Notes: generated by a model not told the origin, from the letters alone. Shown: positions 1 through 5,390, numbered from the stretch's first letter. The stretch is 5,390 nt of DNA from an uncultured Pseudomonadota bacterium (GCA_902796745.1 CADBQC010000117.1:1-5390), one strand, 5' to 3'. Translations and numbers: made by a program.

Positions 1-1
1 G

Positions 2-529
2 CTAACAGACCACAAAGATATTTTGGGTAGTGCATTAATAATCGGGGGAATTGATAAAGTTGTAAATGTGGGAGACAAGAAAAAACCTGAATACTTGAAA
101 GTATCAGGGACAACATTCCCATCACAATTATTGGCCGGTGATTCTGTGTATTGCTTGACCGGGCTATCAATGATTGACGGTAATCATTTGATTTTCTGGT
201 CATTGAGTCTAGAGAATGTACTTAGCGACATCGACAATGAGTATCGAGTGCCCCGCGAAGGTGTGATGGCTGTGTATAGACGCGCAGATTCTCTAGGTCT
301 ACGATTGGATCTATCAGAGACCCAGATAGAGGACTTCTTTAAAGACCTCCCACAGAAAAAAGAAAATGAAGGCGAGGGCGAAGAGGGAAGTTACATTGAA
401 AATGAAGAGGAGCAATATGCGAATGAAGAGGGGGAAAATGCGAATGAAGAGGGGGAAAATGCGAATGAAGAGGAGCAATATTCGAAGGAAAATATGGACA
501 ATGTGAATGATGATGAAGATGACAATTAA
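2..529 (+). CDS. Hypothetical protein with repetitive acidic C-terminal tail (5' partial)
   Basis: I do not recognise this protein. The reading frame is open from base 2, so the gene begins upstream of the window and the TTG at 23 need not be its start. About 175 residues are visible, ending at TAA 527-529. Roughly the first 115 visible residues look like a folded, mixed alpha/beta domain, with hydrophobic stretches such as GSALIIGGIDKVV and NHLIFWSLSLENVL but no clear transmembrane helix. The last 60 or so residues are dominated by Glu, Asn and Asp, contain four 7-residue repeats, and finish in a run of Asp/Asn; this tail is almost certainly disordered. An acidic, Glu-rich C-terminus occurs in chaperone-like proteins, ion-binding proteins and some type IV secretion substrates, but nothing here decides among them. 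A strong terminator 60 bases downstream marks it as the last gene of its transcription unit. That it is a gene is well supported; its function is unknown. Confidence 0.75.
   Translation, partial: LTDHKDILGSALIIGGIDKVVNVGDKKKPEYLKVSGTTFPSQLLAGDSVYCLTGLSMIDGNHLIFWSLSLENVLSDIDNEYRVPREGVMAVYRRADSLGLRLDLSETQIEDFFKDLPQKKENEGEGEEGSYIENEEEQYANEEGENANEEGENANEEEQYSKENMDNVNDDEDDN
398..481 (+). repeat. Four tandem 21-bp in-frame repeats
   Basis: Four consecutive 21-bp units lie at 398-418, 419-439, 440-460 and 461-481, encoding ENEEEQY, ANEEGEN, ANEEGEN and ANEEEQY. The two central units are identical in DNA (GCGAATGAAGAGGGGGAAAAT), and the outer two share the EEEQY ending, so the order is A-B-B-A'. The period is a multiple of three, so gain or loss of units keeps the frame. 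This pattern is typical of repeat number changing by replication slippage. Confidence 0.9.
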
Positions 530-589
530 TATCTTAACACCTAGAAAAATCAAACACTAACAAAATTAAATATACAAATTTTGACACCG

Positions 590-621
590 GGATAGCTCCA
601 AGAATGGAGCTATCCTTTTTT
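590..621 (+). terminator. Strong rho-independent terminator
   Basis: An 11-bp perfect stem, GGATAGCTCCA (590-600) with TGGAGCTATCC (605-615), closes on a 4-base AGAA loop and is followed at once by TTTTTT (616-621). It sits 60 bases after the stop of the acidic-tail gene and ends that transcription unit. Confidence 0.93.
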
Positions 622-646
622 CTCTCCTGCCAGCTTGCAGGGAAGA
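621..646. other. Second hairpin directly after the terminator
   Basis: Five perfect base pairs, CCTGC (626-630) with GCAGG (637-641), extend outward through a G-T wobble and one mismatch to about 621 and 646; the loop is CAGCTT. There is no T-run after it, so it is not itself a standard terminator. It may be an accessory fold or chance. Confidence 0.3.
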
Positions 647-723
647 ACCATGTATTCTCCTCTCAGTTGACTCGCATTTATATGGTAGAGAGCTTTTTTG
701 TTAATCTTATTACTGCAATAATA

Positions 724-753
724 TTGACAGATGCGTGAGTTTTATCGTATTCT
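724..753 (+). promoter_or_regulatory. Sigma70-type promoter for the beta/gamma-crystallin gene
   Basis: A perfect TTGACA -35 box (724-729), an 18-base spacer and TATTCT (748-753, four of six matches to TATAAT). It lies 29 bases upstream of the ATG at 783 and downstream of the strong terminator, so the gene is probably transcribed alone from here. No operator is evident. Confidence 0.6.
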
Positions 754-782
754 AAGAAAAGAGGAAGGTTGAAGAGGAGTAT

Positions 783-1367
783 ATGAAAAGAATATTAGGA
801 ATTATTGCTGGACTTGCTCTTTTACAAACATCCGTATACGCGGGCGTTATAGTCTATCAACATGTCAATTACAAAGGCACATCAACAAGGTATGGCGTCG
901 GAGGGCACGATTATAACGAAATCAAAAAAGCTCCAGGGAATGACACGATAAGTTCTGTTCGCATTGATCCTGGTTACCGAGTTATACTTTACTGGGATGC
1001 TAACTACCGTGGCCGTTCATTAACTTTGACAAAAAACACTCCAAATCTTGTCGATTACGGAATGAATGATCAAACGTCGGCAATTCGAGTAGAAAAAATT
1101 CCGGTAGAAGGGAAATTTAAAAAGTGGGAAAATCCGGGTTATGCTGGCAAGTCCATTAATTGGAACAATGGAGAATATGCAAACGCTACAGGAAATTTTG
1201 CTTCAGTATTTATTCCGAAAGGACAATCTGTCACGCTATTTAGCAAGGCTAATTTTGAGGGCAATGCTATTGCAATATATGCTCAAGAAAGTGATATTTG
1301 GATTGATGATCTCTCATCTATTTGTCCTGAGGTCAAGTCATTCATCATTGAAAAAAACGAAAAATAG
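783..1367 (+). CDS. Secreted two-domain beta/gamma-crystallin-like protein
   Basis: A 194-residue precursor. Residues 1-20 are a classic Sec signal peptide: MKR, a hydrophobic core, then VYA before Gly21, giving a likely signal peptidase I cut after Ala20. There is no lipobox Cys. Residues 22-105 form a beta/gamma-crystallin Greek-key pair: VIVYQHVNYKG opens the first motif and VILYWDANYRG the second. Each motif ends in the N/D-N/D-x-x-S/T-S calcium site (NDTISS at 53-58; NDQTSA at 95-100, last Ser changed to Ala). Residues 112-190 repeat the fold in degenerate form (WENPGYAGKS, LFSKANFEGN) without good calcium motifs. The family includes calcium-stabilised structural proteins such as Myxococcus protein S; the role here, in periplasm, surface or host, is unknown. 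The start is set by GAGGAG at 774-779 and the signal peptide. It has its own promoter and only one Cys (181). The fold call is confident; the function is not. Confidence 0.85.
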   Translation: MKRILGIIAGLALLQTSVYAGVIVYQHVNYKGTSTRYGVGGHDYNEIKKAPGNDTISSVRIDPGYRVILYWDANYRGRSLTLTKNTPNLVDYGMNDQTSAIRVEKIPVEGKFKKWENPGYAGKSINWNNGEYANATGNFASVFIPKGQSVTLFSKANFEGNAIAIYAQESDIWIDDLSSICPEVKSFIIEKNEK

Positions 1368-1392
1368 CATTGGACATATAGACTGAATACAA

Positions 1393-1435
1393 ATAGAAGC
1401 ACCTTGAAGATGCTTTTATCCAATAGAAATATTGG
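1393..1435 (+). terminator. Two adjacent hairpins, possible weak terminator
   Basis: The first hairpin pairs 1393-1404 with 1408-1419: nine pairs including one G-T, then one mismatch, then two pairs, closing on TGA. It contains only a short TTTT on its 3' side. The second pairs CCAATA (1420-1425) with TATTGG (1430-1435) around a GAAA loop. They lie 25 bases after the beta/gamma-crystallin stop, where a terminator is expected, but no long T-run follows, so termination would be weak. Confidence 0.35.
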
Positions 1436-1447
1436 TAATGGACAAAG

Positions 1448-1710
1448 TTGTGTGAGGGCAAGAGCGACAGTAACACTACAGTTGATTTGACAAAAAATGA
1501 ATTGCAAGCTGCAATCCCATCATGTAGCTATGATAGTATGTCCCACAATTATGTGAAAGAATTGAATAAAAAGAGGAATATTGTTGAAAATTTCTTTCTA
1601 AAAATCAAAAATTTCGAAACATTTCAACTCAATATACTCAAAATGCCTCTTCATTCAAATTTTCTTTCACAATTGCCACCATCCTACTTTCCTGCAATTA
1701 TCTTCATTGA
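1448..1710 (+). pseudogene. IS5/IS4-type DDE transposase remnant (C-terminal part, frameshifted)
   Basis: Only the C-terminal quarter or so of a DDE transposase survives. In the frame of 1448 the text KSDSNTTVDL, then LQAAIPSCS and KKRNIVENFFLKIKN, follows the usual order of this family (a DKGYDSN-like element, an AVIPxRSN-like element, then the E region). The R-(3)-E-(6)-K signature carrying the catalytic Glu is intact, but the Tyr expected two residues before the Arg is Asn. After KIKN the similarity moves to the -1 frame at about 1609-1615, reading FRNISTQYTQNASSF, as in the FRRIxTRYxKxAxSF tails of these enzymes, and stops at TGA 1708-1710. The original frame runs on to a stop at 1742-1744 without family likeness. 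No N-terminal part or first two Asp residues are present. An in-frame TAA at 1436-1438 blocks any upstream extension. The element cannot encode a working enzyme. Family assignment is from motif memory. Confidence 0.75.
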
Positions 1711-1735
1711 CAACTGTCCAAGTTGCTTATATTGT
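1707..1735 (+). promoter_or_regulatory. Outward-facing promoter at the edge of the transposase relic
   Basis: A perfect TTGACA (1707-1712) overlaps the relic's TGA stop. It is followed by a 17-base spacer and TATTGT (1730-1735, four of six matches); TATATT at 1728-1733 is a better hexamer at a 15-base spacing. It points toward mlaE. Outward -35 boxes at insertion-sequence ends are a known way for such elements to drive neighbouring genes. Confidence 0.45.
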
Positions 1736-1801
1736 TTGTGCTGAAATTGCGTGCATCTAAGGTATCTATTTAGTCCAAAATGGCGCATCTATATCAGAAT
1801 G

Positions 1802-1829
1802 TTTGCTCAGATGCAAATTATGGTAAAAT
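1802..1829 (+). promoter_or_regulatory. Possible extended -10 promoter just before mlaE
   Basis: TGGTAAAAT (1821-1829) matches the extended -10 pattern TGn-TATAAT with one change. The -35 region is poor (TTTGCT at 1802-1807). Transcription from here would start near 1836 and give a leader of about 26 bases before the ATG at 1862, which fits that start choice. The stretch also reads as open frame, so it could be chance. Confidence 0.3.
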
Positions 1830-1861
1830 ATCTGGTGTGGCGGTTATTTTGGTTGGGGGAT

Positions 1862-2626
1862 ATGATTCTAGACAGAATTGGTCATTTGTTTATTAAATTT
1901 CTTTGTTCAATTGGAAGCATCACTTTATTTTCAGCTAGGGCTATTGTTTCTGGTTTTATGCCTCCGTATTACTGGAAACAGATCTTTCATCAAGCGGTGC
2001 AGATTGGATATTTTTCCTTGCCAGTTGTCGGCATGACTGCGCTTTTTACCGGTATGGCAATGACTTTGCAGTGCTATGCTGGCTTTTCTGAGTTTACCGC
2101 CGAAAATGCAATACCATCTGTTGTTATGATTGCAATGACCCGAGAATTAGGCCCCGTCCTTGCTGCGCTAATGGTTGCTGGAAGACTGGGGGCAGCTATG
2201 ACAGCCGAAATTGGAACGATGAAAGTCACTGAACAAATAGATGCACTGACTACCCTTTCGGTAAATTCGTATAAATACCTGGTCTTTCCACGGATTTTGA
2301 CAGGAACGTTTCTTGTTCCTTTTTTGGTGTTAATCGACGATATTATAGGAATTCTTGGTGGGTACCTTGTTGGGGTATATTATCTTAATTTTAACGCAGC
2401 AAATTACATAAGGAATACATTGGAATCGATGGTTACCTGGGATATTGTATCTGGACTAATAAAAGGTTCTGTCTTCGGATTTGTGATATGTTTGATGGGA
2501 TGCTATCATGGATATTTTTCCAAAGGTGGCGCAGAAGGAGTGGGACGGGCTACAACGAATTCTGTTGTCGCTTCATCAATAATGATACTTTTGCTTGATG
2601 GCGTCCTAACATTCGTTTTGTTCTGA
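1862..2626 (+). CDS. mlaE: MlaE-type ABC transporter permease (phospholipid transport)
   Basis: An inner-membrane permease of the MlaE/YrbE family, the membrane core of the Mla system that moves phospholipids between inner and outer membranes. From the ATG at 1862 it has 254 residues, normal for the family. An N-terminal amphipathic/hydrophobic stretch precedes PPYYWKQIF, and several membrane segments follow (about 50-70, 85-106, 150-180, 195-215, 228-254). The family core is clear: TRELGPVLAALMVAGR (93-108), then AEIGTMKVTEQIDAL (115-129) and the IGILGGYLVG segment. The start is uncertain. The frame is open back to a GTG at 1751 with ATGs at 1799, 1811 and 1820, none with a ribosome site. 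I chose 1862 because family similarity begins there and GGGGGA (1855-1860) lies just ahead, although its one-base spacing is too tight. mlaF follows after 11 bases, so the two are co-transcribed and their products should form one complex. Confidence 0.92.
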   Translation: MILDRIGHLFIKFLCSIGSITLFSARAIVSGFMPPYYWKQIFHQAVQIGYFSLPVVGMTALFTGMAMTLQCYAGFSEFTAENAIPSVVMIAMTRELGPVLAALMVAGRLGAAMTAEIGTMKVTEQIDALTTLSVNSYKYLVFPRILTGTFLVPFLVLIDDIIGILGGYLVGVYYLNFNAANYIRNTLESMVTWDIVSGLIKGSVFGFVICLMGCYHGYFSKGGAEGVGRATTNSVVASSIMILLLDGVLTFVLF

Positions 2627-2637
2627 AGGAGTTGTTT

Positions 2638-3399
2638 ATGGAATATGTGATTGAGGTTGAAAATTTAACAAAATCCTTTGGAAACAACGAAGTTTTACGA
2701 GAAGTATCCTTAAAGGTCAAGCGGGGAGAATCGTATGTAGTGATAGGTGGTTCCGGATCTGGAAAATCTGTTCTAATAAAATGCATTTTAGGACTCATCG
2801 AACCAACAAGCGGAGTTATAAAAATCAATGGGAAAGATGTTGCCCAGTTATCTCAGAAAGAGCTATTTAAGACAAGGCTAAAATGTGCGGTATTGTATCA
2901 GGGAGGAGCGCTTTTTGATAGTTTAAGTGTAATTGAAAATGTTTCATTTGGACTAATATACGGACTACATGTCCCTCAAAAAGAAGCATATAGAATAGCT
3001 CTTGAAAAGCTTGAGGCGGTTGATTTGGATAAATCTGTTGCAAATATTTATCCTGCTGAATTATCTGGAGGAATGAGCAAAAGAGTAGCTTTGGCGCGAG
3101 CCATTGCGACCAATCCGGATATTATATTTTTAGATGAACCGACAACAGGGCTAGACCCGATAACAAGCGGTATCATCAATGACTTAATAGTTCGGTGCAC
3201 AAAAGAAATGGGAATTTCCGCAGTTTCTATTACCCATGATATAAACAGCTTGAAACATATAAGCGACCGTGTTGGATTGCTATTTAAGGGAAAAATCATT
3301 TGGGAAGGAACCAACAAAGAACTCATCGCAACTGACGATCCATATGTTGTGCAGTTTATAAATGGTAATTTGAATGGGCCATTCACTGCAACAAGTTAA
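2638..3399 (+). CDS. mlaF: MlaF-type ABC transporter ATPase (phospholipid transport)
   Basis: The cytoplasmic ATPase that pairs with MlaE and powers phospholipid movement by ATP hydrolysis; 253 residues. All ABC motifs are intact: Walker A GGSGSGKS (37-44), Q-loop Gln88 in YQGGALFDSLSV, signature LSGGM (142-146), Walker B IIFLDE (162-167) with catalytic Glu167, D-loop GLDP, and H-loop His200 in SITHD. The QGGALFDSLSV segment and the LSGGMxKRVALARA form are typical of the MlaF subgroup rather than of general importers. The start is the ATG at 2638, six bases after an excellent AAGGAG (2626-2631) that overlaps the last base of the mlaE stop; the in-frame TTG at 2632 is too close to that site. 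The gene normally found next, mlaD, is absent and hisS follows instead. No terminator is visible after it. Confidence 0.95.
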   Translation: MEYVIEVENLTKSFGNNEVLREVSLKVKRGESYVVIGGSGSGKSVLIKCILGLIEPTSGVIKINGKDVAQLSQKELFKTRLKCAVLYQGGALFDSLSVIENVSFGLIYGLHVPQKEAYRIALEKLEAVDLDKSVANIYPAELSGGMSKRVALARAIATNPDIIFLDEPTTGLDPITSGIINDLIVRCTKEMGISAVSITHDINSLKHISDRVGLLFKGKIIWEGTNKELIATDDPYVVQFINGNLNGPFTATS

Positions 3400-3410
3400 A
3401 GGTTCGTCGC

Positions 3411-3429
3411 TATCAATTGACAATTGGTA
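3411..3429. repeat. 19-bp near-palindrome, possible operator
   Basis: TATCAATTGACAATTGGTA is symmetric about A3420 except for one pair (T3413/G3427). It consists of two CAATTG hexamers one base apart and overlaps the -35 box of the hisS promoter, a position from which a bound dimeric regulator could block transcription. No known regulator is implied by the sequence. Confidence 0.35.
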
Positions 3430-3444
3430 TTGTGATGCTATGCT
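3417..3444 (+). promoter_or_regulatory. Sigma70-type promoter for hisS-trmD
   Basis: TTGACA (3417-3422), a 16-base spacer, then TATGCT (3439-3444) preceded by TG at 3436-3437, giving an extended -10. It lies in the 79-base gap after mlaF and 34 bases before the hisS ATG, so the tRNA genes can be transcribed independently of mlaEF. Confidence 0.55.
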
Positions 3445-3478
3445 ATTGATGATGGCGAGAAATGGATAGTTTAAGACA

Positions 3479-4732
3479 ATGTTTGCTCCTGTTAGAGGTA
3501 TGAAGGACTTGTATGGAGTTCCTGCTAAAAAGTACAGATACATTATTGACACAGCCAGACGAATTGGCGAAAAATATGGATATGCTGAGATTAAGACACC
3601 AATCGTTGAAGCAACTGAGGTATTCCACAGGTCAATTGGAGATGAAACTGATGTTGTTTCAAAAGAGATGTATAGTTTTCTTGACAAGGGTGGTGAGGAA
3701 CTAACATTACGTCCTGAAGGCACGTCGGCTGTTATGCGAGCTATCGTAAGTGAAAATCTTGCACAAAGTTTTCCGGTCAAGTTAATGTATTATGGGGAAA
3801 TGTTTCGCTACGATCGCCCGCAGAGAGGCAGGTATCGCCAGTTCCATCAACTAGGCTTTGAATGCGTTGGGGATAAAAGCCCGTATACAGATGCCATTCT
3901 GCTTTGTATGGCGACAGAGATTCTAAATGCCATAGGGGTATTTGATACTAAAGTGCTACTCAATACGCTTGGCGATAGCGAGACCAGAGAAGCATACACC
4001 AAAGGATTGGTAAAATATCTTTCGCGACATGAAGATAAGTTGTCTGAGGATTCCAAACGTAGATTAAGTAAAAATCCCATGAGGATACTTGATTCCAAGG
4101 ATGCCAATGATCGTGAAATATGTCAAATGGCCCCACTAATAACCGACTACCTGAGCAAGGAATCTGAACAATATTTTCAGAAAGTTTGTGACTTGTTGGA
4201 AAAAGCTGGCATCAATTTTGAAATTGATAGTTTTTTGGTTAGAGGTCTGGATTATTATAGCGAAACAGCATTTGAATTTAAATCAACGAGTGGTGAATAC
4301 AGAGATTCAGTGGGGGGCGGAGGACGATATGACAGTTTGTTGTCCCTATTTGGAGGAGCGGAAGTTTCAGGCATCGGATTTGCATTTGGGATAGAGCGCT
4401 TGATGCTTCTAATGGAGGATGCAAAATTTAAAGAGATAGCTCCCAAAATTGCGGTTATACCTGTTTCAGAAAGCGAGAATGAAGTGGCATTTCAGCTTTT
4501 GAAATCGTTATATGAGGCTGAAATTTCAGCTGAATTTATTCATATGGGTACACTTAGTAAAAAGATGAAGGTTGCAGATAGATTGAAATGCTCAACTGCC
4601 GTAATTATCGGAGAGGACGAGATTAAAAATGGTTGTTTTACTCTAAAATTTATGAACTGCGAAAATGAAGAAGAGAAAATAAAAACAGTGGCAAAATCTG
4701 ATTTAATAGGATTTTTAAAACACATTCACTGA
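3479..4732 (+). CDS. hisS: Histidyl-tRNA synthetase
   Basis: A class II aminoacyl-tRNA synthetase that joins histidine to tRNA-His using ATP in the cytoplasm; essential. Its 417 residues are a normal bacterial length. The catalytic core is complete: the N-terminal PVRGMKDL element, TLRPEGT (76-82), motif 2 with MFRYDRPQRGRYRQFHQ (108-124), the histidine-specific HisA motif LVRGLDYYS (253-261) with Arg255, the GGGGRYD loop (279-285), and motif 3 SGIGFAFGIERL (297-308). A C-terminal anticodon-binding domain starts near 323 (PKIAVIPVSE). The ATG at 3479 is the first possible start after an in-frame TAG at 3467; no good ribosome site precedes it. Motif 2 has the ordinary RPQ(R/K)GR form that reads the extra G-1 of tRNA-His in most bacteria, not the divergent form reported for many Alphaproteobacteria. 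The stop overlaps the trmD start. Confidence 0.97.
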   Translation: MFAPVRGMKDLYGVPAKKYRYIIDTARRIGEKYGYAEIKTPIVEATEVFHRSIGDETDVVSKEMYSFLDKGGEELTLRPEGTSAVMRAIVSENLAQSFPVKLMYYGEMFRYDRPQRGRYRQFHQLGFECVGDKSPYTDAILLCMATEILNAIGVFDTKVLLNTLGDSETREAYTKGLVKYLSRHEDKLSEDSKRRLSKNPMRILDSKDANDREICQMAPLITDYLSKESEQYFQKVCDLLEKAGINFEIDSFLVRGLDYYSETAFEFKSTSGEYRDSVGGGGRYDSLLSLFGGAEVSGIGFAFGIERLMLLMEDAKFKEIAPKIAVIPVSESENEVAFQLLKSLYEAEISAEFIHMGTLSKKMKVADRLKCSTAVIIGEDEIKNGCFTLKFMNCENEEEKIKTVAKSDLIGFLKHIH

Positions 4733-5390
4733 TGTTGATAACGATATTAACATTATTTCCAGAAATGTTTCCGGGGGCTCTATCACATAGTCTTCTTGGG
4801 AAATCTCTTGGGGTTCTGTGGGATTTGAACGTTATCAATATACGGGATTTTGCAATGGATAAACACCGAACTGTTGATGATACACCATATGGTGGAGGAG
4901 CCGGAATGGTTATGAAGCCAGATATTGTAGATAATGCACTTAGATATGCTCTATCGTTGTATAACGGTGTGCCTGAAATAATATATATGACCCCGCGTGG
5001 CAATATCTTCAATCATTCCATAGCCAAACAAATTTTAGCAAATAGCACGGGGATGATTTTTCTTTGTGGGCGTTACGAAGGCATAGATCAAAGAGTTATA
5101 GATTATTGGAAACTCAACCATAATATGAGAGAAATAAGCATTGGAGATTATGTTTTGTTTGGCGGAGAAATTCCTGCAATGGTGGTGATAGAAGCCAGTT
5201 TGCGTTTTTGTACAGGCATTATGAATAATGAGAATTCAGTCGAAGACGAAAGCTTCGCTAATGGATTGCTGGAATATCCGCAATATACTCGTCCCACATC
5301 ATGGAATAATCTCGACGTACCGGATGTGCTTCTTTCTGGCAATCACAAAGAAATTTCTAGTTGGAGAATACTACAATCTGAAAAACTCAC
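4732..5390 (+). CDS. trmD: tRNA (guanine-N1-)-methyltransferase TrmD (3' partial)
   Basis: TrmD methylates G37 next to the anticodon of several tRNAs with S-adenosylmethionine, which prevents +1 frameshifting; it acts as a knotted dimer. The frame opens with ATG 4732-4734 inside TGATG, sharing the A of the hisS stop, and runs past the window edge; 219 residues are visible of a usual 230-260. Landmarks: ILTLFPEMF (5-13), RTVDDTPYGGGAGMVMKP (46-63), the knot segments YMTPRGNIF (85-93) and CGRYEGIDQRV (112-122), then ISIGDYVLFGGEIPAM (135-150), the interdomain SFANGLLEYPQYTRP (174-188) and VLLSGNH. No ribosome site lies close to the ATG, so translation is probably coupled to hisS. Aligned from memory with the E. 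coli enzyme, catalytic Asp169 falls on Glu173 here, with Asp172 beside it. The more usual neighbours rimM and rplS are not seen upstream. Confidence 0.97.
   Translation, partial: MLITILTLFPEMFPGALSHSLLGKSLGVLWDLNVINIRDFAMDKHRTVDDTPYGGGAGMVMKPDIVDNALRYALSLYNGVPEIIYMTPRGNIFNHSIAKQILANSTGMIFLCGRYEGIDQRVIDYWKLNHNMREISIGDYVLFGGEIPAMVVIEASLRFCTGIMNNENSVEDESFANGLLEYPQYTRPTSWNNLDVPDVLLSGNHKEISSWRILQSEKL

Noticed and set aside
314..553. Long minus-strand open frame rich in Ile/Phe/Leu opposite the acidic tail
   Set aside because: It is the mirror of the GAA/GAG/AAT repeats on the plus strand, which read as Phe/Leu/Ile codons in reverse; it has no ribosome site or family likeness.
660..699. CTCTC...GAGAG followed by CTTTTTTG, resembling a second terminator
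   Set aside because: The stem is only five pairs with a 23-base loop, too weak to support.
1487..1492. TTGACA inside the transposase relic, and others at 581-586, 1024-1029, 2297-2302 and 3680-3685
   Set aside because: Each is a perfect -35 hexamer but lacks a reasonable -10 at the right spacing or lies within coding sequence; such hexamers are common in AT-rich DNA.
1742..1760. GTG at 1751 as the mlaE start
   Set aside because: It has no ribosome site, would lie only about nine bases from the predicted start of the 1707-1735 promoter, and adds residues unlike the family.
3280..3780. 166-codon minus-strand open frame across the mlaF-hisS junction
   Set aside because: It lies antisense to two strongly supported genes, has no recognisable domain, and reflects their codon use.
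1..5390. CRISPR arrays, tRNA or rRNA genes, riboswitches, toxin-antitoxin pairs
   Set aside because: I saw no spaced direct repeats, no tRNA cloverleaf or rRNA sequence, no riboswitch-like folds, and no small paired genes in any gap.

Overview
The window is AT-rich by eye, gene-dense, and entirely plus-strand for every gene I can support. It looks like a Gram-negative bacterium, because it encodes the MlaE/MlaF core of an outer-membrane lipid-transport ABC system. MlaE, TrmD and the gene style resemble what I remember of host-associated Alphaproteobacteria (Rickettsiales/Holosporales-like). That placement is an inference from recalled protein similarity and was not tested by a search.

Layout. 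2-529 is the 3' end of an unrecognised gene whose product ends in a very acidic tail built from four 21-bp repeats; a strong intrinsic terminator (590-621) closes it. A sigma70-like promoter (724-753) then leads to a secreted protein of two beta/gamma-crystallin-like Greek-key domains (783-1367). The following 494 bases (1368-1861) hold two small hairpins, the frameshifted C-terminal stump of an IS5/IS4-type DDE transposase (about 1448-1710), and two candidate promoters facing downstream. One of these has its -35 hexamer overlapping the stop codon of the transposase remnant.

Next come mlaE (permease) and mlaF (ATPase), 11 bases apart, which together form the inner-membrane core of a phospholipid transporter. 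The mlaD/mlaC/mlaB partners are not in the window. After a 79-base gap carrying a promoter and a 19-bp near-palindrome comes hisS (histidyl-tRNA synthetase). Its stop codon overlaps the start of trmD (tRNA m1G37 methyltransferase) in TGATG. trmD runs off the right edge, so the pair forms a tRNA charging/modification operon.

Most of the window is ordinary housekeeping. The parts that deserve attention are the secreted beta/gamma-crystallin protein, the transposase relic that may have supplied a promoter to the mla genes, and the repeat-built acidic tail at the left edge. I see no convincing wholly new multi-gene system here.
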